DNA from: Clostridiaceae bacterium
Lineage (GTDB): Bacteria > Bacillota > Clostridia > Saccharofermentanales > DTU023
Length of the DNA stretch: 5,630 bases
NCBI GenBank assembly: GCA_012511735.1
Contig: JAAZFK010000066.1
Coordinates: forward strand, 1 to 5,630
Direction of reading: 5' to 3'
The position numbers were made by a program, and so were the translations under genes. Of this stretch, positions 1 to 5,630 are shown one piece after another (position 1 is the stretch's first letter; the number at the start of each line of letters is the position of its first letter). The notes below the pieces were generated by a model. The model saw nothing but the letters and a program-made list of their open reading frames with translations. It made no database searches and had not been told where the DNA came from.

Positions 1-2
1 AA

Positions 3-728
3 GATTTCGAAAATAAGATGTCTCAGGCCAAGCTCTTCATTCTCTGCAGCCCGCACAATCCCATCGGCCGGGTCTGGGAGAGGGAGGAGCTGGATCAGAT
101 GGCCCGGATTGCAGCCAAACATCAAGTGTTCGTCATTTCCGACGAAATTCATTGTGACTTCACCTTCGGAAGCAAGCATACGGTTTTCAGCGAGGTCGCC
201 CGGCTACATCAAATACCTCACCTGATCGCCTTTTCCGCCAGCAAAACCTTTTCGCTCGCCGGCCTCTGTCTTGCCAGCATTGTCGTAGAAGAGGCAGACC
301 ACCGCGACCGTTTCCGGAAACAGGCCCGGATCGACGGGGTTCATACGCACAGCACCTTTGGTTTTGCGGCGGCTGAGGTCGCCTACACCCAGTGCGATGA
401 TTGGTATCAGGCCATGCTGTCCTATGTCTACGAGAATTACCTGGAGCTGAAAGCATTCGTCAGGCAAGAGATGCCGGATGTCACCGTTTTTGATCTCGAA
501 GGCACCTACCTGGCCTGGCTTGGCTTCAGCTCAGTCTGCGGAGATCACGAGGAGCTGGAGCGCTGTATGATTGACCAATGCCTCTACCTGGATGAAGGAC
601 ATATTTTCGGCCGGGAGGGGCAGGGTTTCGAACGGATCAACCTGGCTTGTCCGCGCAGGGTTCTACTGGCTGCCCTGAAACGGCTTAAAATTGTTTACGA
701 CCTTTTGAAAGAAGGTCAGAAGGGATGA
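3..728 (+). CDS. patB: MalY/PatB-family PLP-dependent C-S lyase/aminotransferase, C-terminal part (5' end outside window)
   Basis: This is a fold-type I PLP enzyme of the MalY/PatB group. The group typically cleaves C-S bonds in cystathionine or cysteine conjugates, giving pyruvate, ammonia and a thiol. The frame is open through the left edge (DFENK precedes the first Met at 18), so that Met is internal. About 241 residues are present of a family length near 390; the N-terminal third is missing. Numbering from the Met at 18, visible landmarks are SPHNPIGRVW (11-20, with the PLP-contacting Asn14), SDEIH (41-45, Asp42 pairing with the pyridine nitrogen), SASKTF with the Schiff-base Lys76, and RINLACPR (206-213), whose Arg206 should bind the substrate carboxylate. 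The stop overlaps the next start in an ATGA, suggesting translational coupling. The family call is firm. The substrate (cystathionine, cysteine or another amino acid) cannot be read from sequence, and the gene symbol is a family label. Confidence 0.92.
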   Translation, partial: DFENKMSQAKLFILCSPHNPIGRVWEREELDQMARIAAKHQVFVISDEIHCDFTFGSKHTVFSEVARLHQIPHLIAFSASKTFSLAGLCLASIVVEEADHRDRFRKQARIDGVHTHSTFGFAAAEVAYTQCDDWYQAMLSYVYENYLELKAFVRQEMPDVTVFDLEGTYLAWLGFSSVCGDHEELERCMIDQCLYLDEGHIFGREGQGFERINLACPRRVLLAALKRLKIVYDLLKEGQKG

Positions 729-1141
729 AGTTTTCCGGCAAACGCGCGCTCTGGTGGTATCTGGTTCTGATTGCTCTTGGGGTCGCATGTGGTTTTACAA
801 TCTACGCCCTGGTGCTGGAACCCGGGATCGTAACAGCCGCAAGTGCCGGACTGATAGTCGTTGTTGCCCTTTTTGCCTTCTCCATTCAATTCCGAAATGA
901 GCTGGTCCTGGAAGAAGAGAAGCTGCTCCTGAAATTCGGGCCTGTCACCAGGCGTATTCCCTATATCCAGATGCGATCCATCGAACGGACGAGAAACCCC
1001 ATCTCTTCGACAGCGACCTCGCTCGACCGGATCGCCATTGAACTTATGAGTGGCGGGCTGTATCTGGTCTCGTCCACAGACAATGACCGTCTGATGGAAG
1101 AGCTTTACCTGCGCCGCAAAATGGCGCTTCGAGGAGATTGA
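725..1141 (+). CDS. Small membrane protein with YyaB-like bacterial PH domain
   Basis: A 138-residue protein of unknown function. Two hydrophobic segments, about residues 8-30 and 35-54, should form a transmembrane hairpin that anchors a soluble C-terminal domain. Residues 57-130 resemble the YyaB-like bacterial PH domain (Pfam bPH_4 type): a beta-rich stretch beginning RNELVLEEEKLLLKFGP, then IPYIQMRSIERTRNPISS (78-95) and the characteristic SLDRIAIE (99-106), ending in a charged helix. The RNP...SLDRI pattern is the main basis for the call. The start at 725 overlaps the upstream TGA (ATGA), with an AAGG at 712-715 as a plausible ribosome binding site. It lies between a C-S lyase gene and hutI, which says little about its job. 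No enzymatic residues are recognisable; a membrane-associated scaffold or sensor role would be a guess. Confidence 0.85.
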   Translation: MKFSGKRALWWYLVLIALGVACGFTIYALVLEPGIVTAASAGLIVVVALFAFSIQFRNELVLEEEKLLLKFGPVTRRIPYIQMRSIERTRNPISSTATSLDRIAIELMSGGLYLVSSTDNDRLMEELYLRRKMALRGD

Positions 1142-1142
1142 C

Positions 1143-2426
1143 ATGGATCCTTACTTCATGATTGAACACGCGCATGAACTGGCAACCCCCCTGGGCAAGG
1201 TCGCCAGAAAGGGAGCGGAGATGAAGGATCTTCGACTCATTCCTGACGGCGCCGTCATCTGGCAGGGCGATACCATTGTCTTCACCGGCACAAGCCGGGA
1301 GGCAGGCAGCTGGTTAGACAAAACATTGAAGCCCGGCCAGAAGATCGAAGCAATCGATGCCTCAGGCTATACCCTGATCCCGGGCTTCGTCGATCCGCAC
1401 ACCCACTTCGTGTTTGGCGGCTACCGGGATGACGAGTTTAACAGCAGGCTTGCAGGCGCGTCCTACATGGAAATCATGGAAGCCGGCGGGGGCATTGCGG
1501 CAACCAACCGGGCCACCCAAACGGCCTCTCCTGAGGAACTCTACCAGTCCGGCTGGGACCGGCTTGAGCGGATGCTGGACCTGGGGATCACCACGGTGGA
1601 GGGTAAAACGGGATACGGCGAAGACACAGAGACGGAAGACAAAATGCTCCAGGTGATGGAGAGGCTCGACCGCGATCACCCGATCGATGTGGTCAAAACT
1701 TATATGGGCGCTCATGCCGTCCCTCCCCGTTTCCGGGGCAGGCCGGATGACTATGTGGATTACCTGATCAGGGAAGGGCTCCCCATGGCGGAGGGCCGGG
1801 CTGAATTTTGTGATGTGTTCACCGAGAAAAATGTATTCGAGCTGGACCAGTCGGAAAGACTCCTGGAGGCCGCCCGGCAGCGGGGCTTCAAATTGAAGAT
1901 GCACGCTGATGAGATCGTTCCCCTGGGCGGTGCGGGACTGGCCGCCAAACTCAAGGCCACCAGCGCCGACCACCTGCTCAAAGCTTCAGACCATGATCTG
2001 TTGGCCATGCGTGATGCCGGGGTCATTGCCACTCTGCTCCCACTGACCGCCTTCAGCCTGAAAGAACCATACGCCAGAGGCCGCTTCATGATCGATCAGG
2101 GCCTGGCGGTCGCTCTGGGCACCGATCTCAATCCAGGCAGCTGCTATTCCCAATCCATCCCCCTCATGATCGCCCTGGCAACCATCTATATGGAACTGAC
2201 CGTTGAGGAAGCTTTAACCGCCGTTACTCTCAACGCGGCAGCCGCCCTCGACCTGGCCGCCTCCAGGGGATCGCTGGAAGTGGGCAAGAAGGCCGACATG
2301 CTTTTGCTTGACTGCCCCAACCACGGTCATCTGTCCTACCATTTCGCCATGAATCTGGTGGAAGGCGTGATCAAGGACGGCGTCATGGTCCGGCGGCCCC
2401 CCACATTAACCGGAATGGCCCGCTAG
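1143..2426 (+). CDS. hutI: Imidazolonepropionase
   Basis: HutI is a cytoplasmic metal-dependent amidohydrolase. It hydrolyses 4-imidazolone-5-propanoate to N-formimidoyl-L-glutamate, the third step of histidine degradation. The 427-residue length is normal for the family. Visible metal ligands are His86 and His88 in PGFVDPHTHFVFGG, His254 in KMHADE and Asp328 in GTDLNPGS. Other conserved residues are Arg95 after the GGY turn, Tyr158 in EGKTGYG (most relatives have S rather than T here), His191 in GAHA, Glu257, and His277 in SADHLL. The C-terminal CPNHGHLSYHFAMNLVEGV block is typical of HutI rather than other amidohydrolases. The start is supported by GAGGAG at 1131-1136 with a 6-nt spacer, one nucleotide after the PH-domain gene's stop. 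No hutH, hutU or formimidoylglutamate enzyme is in the window, so it is separated from pathway partners here. The TAG stop lies in a CTAG shared with the convergent udp gene. Confidence 0.96.
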   Translation: MDPYFMIEHAHELATPLGKVARKGAEMKDLRLIPDGAVIWQGDTIVFTGTSREAGSWLDKTLKPGQKIEAIDASGYTLIPGFVDPHTHFVFGGYRDDEFNSRLAGASYMEIMEAGGGIAATNRATQTASPEELYQSGWDRLERMLDLGITTVEGKTGYGEDTETEDKMLQVMERLDRDHPIDVVKTYMGAHAVPPRFRGRPDDYVDYLIREGLPMAEGRAEFCDVFTEKNVFELDQSERLLEAARQRGFKLKMHADEIVPLGGAGLAAKLKATSADHLLKASDHDLLAMRDAGVIATLLPLTAFSLKEPYARGRFMIDQGLAVALGTDLNPGSCYSQSIPLMIALATIYMELTVEEALTAVTLNAAAALDLAASRGSLEVGKKADMLLLDCPNHGHLSYHFAMNLVEGVIKDGVMVRRPPTLTGMAR

Positions 2427-3178
2427 CCCTTCTCCCACAGGATGTGCCGTCTGATCGCTTCGACCGCCACCCGGATGCCCCGCATGGTGTCGTGGCTTTC
2501 TGTATCATCCATACCCAGAGCCCGCCGCTCCTGATTCCAGATGGTGTTGAGGATGCAGGCCGCCTTGGCCCCCAACGATTGACAGACGATGTAGAGAGCC
2601 GCGCTCTCCATCTCCGAGGCCAGAGTACCCCCCTTGAGCCAGGCCTGCCACTTGTTTTGGAGTTCGTAGCTGACCGGCATGCGACCGGGCGAATGCTGTC
2701 CATAGAAAGAATCCTTACATTGAACCACCCCCGTGTGATAGCGGTAATCCCCAGCCTTGGCCGCATCAACCAGAAAGCCGGTCAGTTCAAAATCAGCGAC
2801 AGCGGGGAACTCAATCGGCAGATATTCGCGCGAAGTCCCCTCCATCCGGATGGCGCCGGTCGCGATGACCAGATCTCCTCCCATCACCTCCAGATTCATG
2901 CCGCCACAGGTTCCGACACGGATAAAATTGCGGACACCCGTCATATAGAGTTCTTCAACTCCAATGGCCGTGGACGGTCCACCCATACCTGTTGACATGA
3001 CCAGAACAGGTTCTCCTTCAAGGGTTCCCAGCCAGGTCGTATATTCACGATTCACACCTAAAAGACGTGGCTGATCCAGGAGCGCGGCGATTTTCTCGAC
3101 ACGGCCGGGATCGCCCGGCAAAATAGCGTATTTCGCCCCATGCGAATCGTCAAGTTGAATATGATAGAGCTTTTCCAT
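2423..3178 (-). CDS. udp: Uridine phosphorylase
   Basis: This cytoplasmic nucleoside phosphorylase (NP-I family) reversibly splits uridine with phosphate into uracil and ribose-1-phosphate. With the start chosen at 3178 it is 251 residues, close to E. coli Udp at about 253. Family motifs in order are PGDPGRVEKI (21-30; Gly22 and Arg26, phosphate), NREYTTW (43-49; Arg44), STGMGGPST (62-70), RVGTCGG (87-93; Arg87 and Thr90), EFPAVADFE (123-131), DSFYGQH (156-162; Phe158 and Gln161, uracil pocket) and ASEMES (187-192; Glu189, Met190 and Glu191, ribose). The DSFYGQH form, without the Pro of the E. coli FYPGQ loop, matches the type common in Gram-positive bacteria. An ATG at 3199 would add seven residues (MKTEEKS) and overlap the psuG stop. 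I prefer 3178 because it has a strong ribosome binding site and its N-terminus aligns with E. coli Udp. It is the last gene of the nucleoside operon. Confidence 0.95.
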   Translation of the reverse strand: MEKLYHIQLDDSHGAKYAILPGDPGRVEKIAALLDQPRLLGVNREYTTWLGTLEGEPVLVMSTGMGGPSTAIGVEELYMTGVRNFIRVGTCGGMNLEVMGGDLVIATGAIRMEGTSREYLPIEFPAVADFELTGFLVDAAKAGDYRYHTGVVQCKDSFYGQHSPGRMPVSYELQNKWQAWLKGGTLASEMESAALYIVCQSLGAKAACILNTIWNQERRALGMDDTESHDTMRGIRVAVEAIRRHILWEKG

Positions 3179-3184
3179 TGATTT

Positions 3185-3191
3185 CTCCTCC
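3185..3191 (-). promoter_or_regulatory. Ribosome binding site deciding the udp start
   Basis: On the minus strand this reads GGAGGAG and ends 6 nt before the ATG at 3178. The alternative ATG at 3199 has only a weak AAGGG close to it. The site lies just downstream of the psuG stop, so the seven-residue extension of the longer form would be encoded across the ribosome binding site itself. Confidence 0.75.
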
Positions 3192-3195
3192 GTCT

Positions 3196-4134
3196 TCATG
3201 ATCCCTTCTGCTTGCGGCCCGCATAGGCGACCGCGATGTCCGCGGCGACCCGCGCGTTATTGAGCACCAGAGCGATGTTGGCCCGGAGGCTGTCACCCCC
3301 GGTAGCTGTTGACACACGTTCCAGGAGAAAGGGAGTCACGGCCTTGCCTGTAATCCCATTCTCGTCTGCTTCACGAAGCGCGTCTTCAATCGCCTGATTG
3401 ATCAGGCCGGCATCCATGGCCGCCTCTTCCGGAATCGGATTGGCGATCACCATGCCACCGGGATAATCGAGGGCCCGGGACACCCGGTAGGCTTCTGCAA
3501 TTGTACCCGCCTCATCGGCGTGACTGACAAGTTGGAAACCGCTTTCCCGGGTATAGAAGGCCGGCATCTCAAGCGTCCGATAACCGATGACCGGCACACC
3601 GCCGGTTTCAAGGTATTCGAGTGTCCGGCCGATATCCAGAATGGATTTGGCGCCGGAACATACGACCAGAACCGGTGTTTTTTGCAACTCGAGCAGATCT
3701 GCTGAGACATCCATGGTGTCCTGGCCCGCACGGTGTACACCGCCGATGCCGCCGGTCGCGAAAAATTGAATGCCGGCCAGATGAGCCGCAATCATGGTCC
3801 CCGCGACGGTTGTCGCGCCTGTCACCCCGGAAGCCAGCACCAGGGGCAGATCCCTGCGAGAAACCTTGGTGACCGACAGGCCTTCTTTGCCCAGTCTTTC
3901 AATCTCCTCAGCTGTCAGACCAACCTTGATTTTCCCGTCCATGACGGCGATGGTGGCCGGCATCGCCCCTTGTTGCCGGATGGCCTCCTCGACCGCCAGC
4001 GCTGTCTTGACGTTGTCGGGATAAGGCATGCCGTGAGAGATGATGGTCGATTCAAGGGCGACAACCGGCAAGTCCTCATTGACGGCTTCCTGAACGTCTT
4101 TGGAGATTTCAAGATAGTGATCCAGTCTTTTCAT
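3196..4134 (-). CDS. psuG: Pseudouridine-5'-phosphate glycosidase
   Basis: PsuG breaks the C-C glycosidic bond of pseudouridine-5'-phosphate, giving uracil and ribose-5-phosphate through a lysine Schiff-base mechanism that uses a divalent metal. The start at 4134 (MKRLDHYL) gives 312 residues, the same length as E. coli PsuG (YeiN). The known E. coli active-site residues appear at a constant offset of three: Glu28 (ALEST), Lys90 (TKVSRRD), His134 (GGIGGVH), Asp146 (DVSADL) and the Schiff-base Lys163 (CSGAKSILD). Further conserved blocks are ISHGMPYPDNV (32-42), TLEYLETGGVPVIGY (171-185), NPIPEE (232-237) and VTPFLLERV (266-274). The start overlaps the psuK stop in an ATGA and has GAGGT (4141-4145) with a 6-nt spacer. 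An upstream in-frame Met at 4167 lies inside psuK and is not favoured. PsuG uses the product of PsuK directly. The gene looks intact. Confidence 0.97.
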   Translation of the reverse strand: MKRLDHYLEISKDVQEAVNEDLPVVALESTIISHGMPYPDNVKTALAVEEAIRQQGAMPATIAVMDGKIKVGLTAEEIERLGKEGLSVTKVSRRDLPLVLASGVTGATTVAGTMIAAHLAGIQFFATGGIGGVHRAGQDTMDVSADLLELQKTPVLVVCSGAKSILDIGRTLEYLETGGVPVIGYRTLEMPAFYTRESGFQLVSHADEAGTIAEAYRVSRALDYPGGMVIANPIPEEAAMDAGLINQAIEDALREADENGITGKAVTPFLLERVSTATGGDSLRANIALVLNNARVAADIAVAYAGRKQKGS

Positions 4135-5093
4135 TTGATTACCTCGATTTTTACCTGCTCCAGACACCCCAGCAGGAGATCCAGTGAAAGGCGCGGATTG
4201 ACCGCCTCGGTCGATTCCATGGTGATGGCCGCCGCCGCGGCGCCAAAACGCGCAATTTGTTCCAGTCCGTATCCTTCGACAGCCGCCCAGGCAAAGGCTG
4301 CCGCCATCGCGTCGCCGGCACCGGTTGTGTTGCCGTCATGAATTTCCCGCCTTGGACATACCCTGAGACAAGTGTTTTCATCTGCGAACAGCGCTCCGTC
4401 AACATCGAGCGATAAGCAGACCATATCGACCCCCCGCTCAAGGATCAGGCGGGCCGCGATCGACGCTTCTTCAAGTGATCTGACCGGTTCTCCGGTCAGC
4501 TGTGCCGCTTCGACGCGGTTGACTTTCAACCCCCGCAGGAAGGGCAGGATGGCCCTTAGCCGGCCGACCTTCGCGACGGAGACACCGTCGGCAAACAAGG
4601 GAGCTTGCCAGGCGGAGGCAAGCGCGTACAAGACATCTGCGGGTAAATTCGGTTCAAGGAAAGCGCCTTTACAGACTTTGGGATCGGATCCGCCCAGCGA
4701 CAACCAGGGCTTCACCTCTTCGGCTGTCATGGTGTCAAAAATCGTCATGTCATTGATAGCTGCCACCATATCGCCTTGATCGTCGTGGATGGCCAGGTAA
4801 CGGGATGTGGAGTAAGCTTTTCTGACAAGCGCGTGGGAGAGATCAATCCCACCTTCCCGCACTGAGTGAAAAAGCGACAAACCCGCCTCATCATCACCCC
4901 TGGCCGTTAAAAAAATAAGGCGTTGCCCCAGACGGGACATATCGCGGACGAGGTTAAAACCGACGCCACCCGGTCTTTCAAGGATTTTTCCGGGATTGGA
5001 ATCATTCAGACGGAATAAACCGGACGGCCACGCCAGGCAATCGAGATTCAAACCTCCCGCGACAAGCCAGTAGCTGTCCCGCGCCCCGGTCAT
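4131..5093 (-). CDS. psuK: Pseudouridine kinase (PfkB family)
   Basis: PsuK is a cytoplasmic ATP-dependent ribokinase-like enzyme that phosphorylates pseudouridine at the 5' position, supplying PsuG. It is 320 residues from the ATG at 5093 (E. coli PsuK about 313). Visible features are GGLNLD near the N-terminus (13-18), DSNPGKI (31-37) followed by PGGVGFN (41-47), AINDM (112-116), the NRVE motif (192-195) and the PfkB signature NTTGAGDA, with catalytic base Asp261. DSNPGKI and AINDM match E. coli PsuK (YeiC) specifically and separate it from general ribokinases. There is no fused N-terminal HTH. The gene starts with ATGATG (5096 and 5093). GGGAG at 5100-5104 is 3 nt from the first ATG and 6 nt from the second, and 6 nt is the spacing at udp, psuG and hutI, so I chose 5093; the other start adds one Met. 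The psuK stop overlaps the psuG start. Confidence 0.94.
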   Translation of the reverse strand: MTGARDSYWLVAGGLNLDCLAWPSGLFRLNDSNPGKILERPGGVGFNLVRDMSRLGQRLIFLTARGDDEAGLSLFHSVREGGIDLSHALVRKAYSTSRYLAIHDDQGDMVAAINDMTIFDTMTAEEVKPWLSLGGSDPKVCKGAFLEPNLPADVLYALASAWQAPLFADGVSVAKVGRLRAILPFLRGLKVNRVEAAQLTGEPVRSLEEASIAARLILERGVDMVCLSLDVDGALFADENTCLRVCPRREIHDGNTTGAGDAMAAAFAWAAVEGYGLEQIARFGAAAAAITMESTEAVNPRLSLDLLLGCLEQVKIEVIK

Positions 5094-5096
5094 CAT

Positions 5097-5546
5097 TCAC
5101 TCCCGATGCAGATAGTCAAGATCGGAGGGGCCGAACGATTCCGGCAATAAGGCGCTCAAACTGGTTTCCCGATAGTCGTCCGGTGTCTTGGCTACCAAGA
5201 CGATCATATCCCCGGCCGGAGCTATGAATTCCCGCAAGAACTGGCGACAGATCCCGCAAGGATAGGCATAGGCCATATCCTGCTCGTCTGAGCCCTCCTC
5301 GGATCCGACGACCGCGATGGCGACAAACTCCCTGGAACCCGAAGAAGCTGCCTTGACGGCTGCGGTCCTCTCCGCGCATATGGTCGCCCCGTAGGAGGCG
5401 TTTTCAATATTGGCACCTGTAAAAATCTCGCCATCTGATGTCAGAAGCGCCGCGCCAACCTGGAATCTGGAGTAAGGGGAATAGCTGTGCGACCTCGCCT
5501 CGAAAGCTTTTTTTACCAACTCCAGCTTCAATGTTTCCTCAATCAT
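5097..5546 (-). CDS. cdd: Cytidine deaminase
   Basis: Cdd is a zinc enzyme that hydrolytically deaminates cytidine and deoxycytidine to uridine and deoxyuridine; the small form usually acts as a cytoplasmic tetramer. At 149 residues it is slightly longer than the usual 130-140. The SYSPYSRFQVGAAL segment (21-34) precedes GANIENASYG (44-53; Asn46 and Glu48 should contact the ribose). Zinc and catalytic residues are Cys57 and Glu59 in CAER and Cys97 and Cys100 in PCGICRQ. The C-terminus has the typical LSALLPESFGP block. The start at 5546 has GAGGT at 5557-5561, with a 10-nt spacer that is longer than at the other genes here. The cdd stop abuts psuK with no gap. As first visible gene of the block, it feeds uridine to Udp. 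Family assignment is very secure. Confidence 0.96.
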   Translation of the reverse strand: MIEETLKLELVKKAFEARSHSYSPYSRFQVGAALLTSDGEIFTGANIENASYGATICAERTAAVKAASSGSREFVAIAVVGSEEGSDEQDMAYAYPCGICRQFLREFIAPAGDMIVLVAKTPDDYRETSLSALLPESFGPSDLDYLHRE

Positions 5547-5588
5547 TTTTTCGGATACCTCTTTTCTGAAGTCGAACGGACTCGATCT

Positions 5589-5618
5589 AATCTTGGCAGA
5601 AAATCCCGCGAATCTTGG
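5589..5618. repeat. 8-bp direct repeat upstream of cdd, possible operator
   Basis: AATCTTGG occurs at 5589-5596 and again at 5611-5618, a 22-bp period or about two helical turns, so both copies would face the same side of the DNA. They lie between cdd and the possible -10 element, where a repressor could block transcription. An 8-bp match can arise by chance and no known operator consensus is recognised, so the regulatory reading is an inference. Confidence 0.3.
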
Positions 5619-5621
5619 TTT

Positions 5622-5630
5622 ATTTTAGCA
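5622..5630 (-). promoter_or_regulatory. Possible extended -10 promoter element for the cdd-psuK-psuG-udp operon
   Basis: The minus strand reads TGCTAAAAT, matching the extended -10 form TGnTATAAT at all but one of the specified bases. It lies in a stretch of 40% G+C (34 of the 84 bases in 5547-5630). Transcription would start near 5615 and leave a leader of about 70 nt before cdd. Any -35 box lies outside the window, so this cannot be confirmed. Confidence 0.3.

Noticed and set aside
18..728. The Met at 18 as the true start of the PLP enzyme.
   Set aside because: The frame is open upstream to the window edge, and the protein would lack the N-terminal third of the MalY/PatB family. The gene is cut by the window.
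1362..1973. A 203-codon open frame antisense to hutI.
   Set aside because: It lies wholly within hutI, whose protein has clear family motifs. The antisense translation has no recognisable domain and looks like a GC-rich shadow frame.
2380..2470. A bidirectional terminator at the convergent junction.
   Set aside because: The CTAG and nearby GGCC/CCGG palindromes are short, and there is no T run on either strand, so no intrinsic terminator can be supported.
2444..2995. A 183-codon + strand frame opposite udp.
   Set aside because: It is the reverse of a well-conserved uridine phosphorylase and shows no motif of its own.
3196..4167. Longer psuG form starting at 4167.
   Set aside because: It adds 11 residues inside psuK. 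The start at 4134 has ATGA coupling, GAGGT at 6-nt spacing, and gives exactly the length of E. coli PsuG.
3733..4341. A 202-codon + strand frame opposite psuG and the end of psuK.
   Set aside because: Both genes underneath are unambiguous enzymes with intact catalytic residues; the antisense translation has no family resemblance.
5570..5582. AGTC-GAACG-GACT inverted repeat in the cdd leader.
   Set aside because: Four base pairs with a 5-nt loop is too weak to call an operator or riboswitch stem, and no known riboswitch core is recognisable in the 84-nt region.

Overview
The window holds seven protein-coding genes on about 5.6 kb, in two convergent blocks that meet at a 4-bp overlap. There are no RNA genes, mobile elements or CRISPR arrays that I can see. 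Short gene junctions, strong Shine-Dalgarno sequences about 6 nt from the start codons, a YyaB-like PH-domain protein and the sequence types of the uridine phosphorylase and imidazolonepropionase suggest a moderately GC-rich Gram-positive-type bacterium, perhaps a Bacillota/Clostridia relative. This assignment is tentative.

Left block, + strand (1-2426): the C-terminal two thirds of a MalY/PatB-type PLP C-S lyase/aminotransferase, cut by the window edge; a small two-helix membrane protein with a bacterial PH domain (ATGA overlap); then a complete imidazolonepropionase (hutI) one nucleotide further on. The close junctions suggest one transcript, although the three products share no obvious pathway. 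No other histidine-degradation gene is visible.

Right block, - strand (transcribed from 5630 towards 2423): cytidine deaminase (cdd), pseudouridine kinase (psuK), pseudouridine-5'-phosphate glycosidase (psuG) and uridine phosphorylase (udp). They abut or overlap by 0-4 nt and form a coherent pyrimidine-nucleoside scavenging operon. Cdd turns cytidine into uridine and Udp splits uridine into uracil and ribose-1-phosphate. PsuK phosphorylates pseudouridine and PsuG splits the product into uracil and ribose-5-phosphate. Both arms therefore deliver uracil and a usable ribose phosphate from RNA breakdown products, including the modified nucleoside with a C-C glycosidic bond. No nucleoside transporter is in the window.

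The 84 bases upstream of cdd are 40% G+C, lower than the gene lines I sampled (about 50-70%). They hold a possible extended -10 promoter element and an 8-bp direct repeat with a 22-bp period. One reading frame also stays open from the window edge to a TGA overlapping the cdd start, so an upstream gene cannot be excluded. All enzymes appear intact with their key residues. I see no clear undescribed system; the points worth a second look are the gene associations, the shared CTAG stop and the upstream region of cdd.
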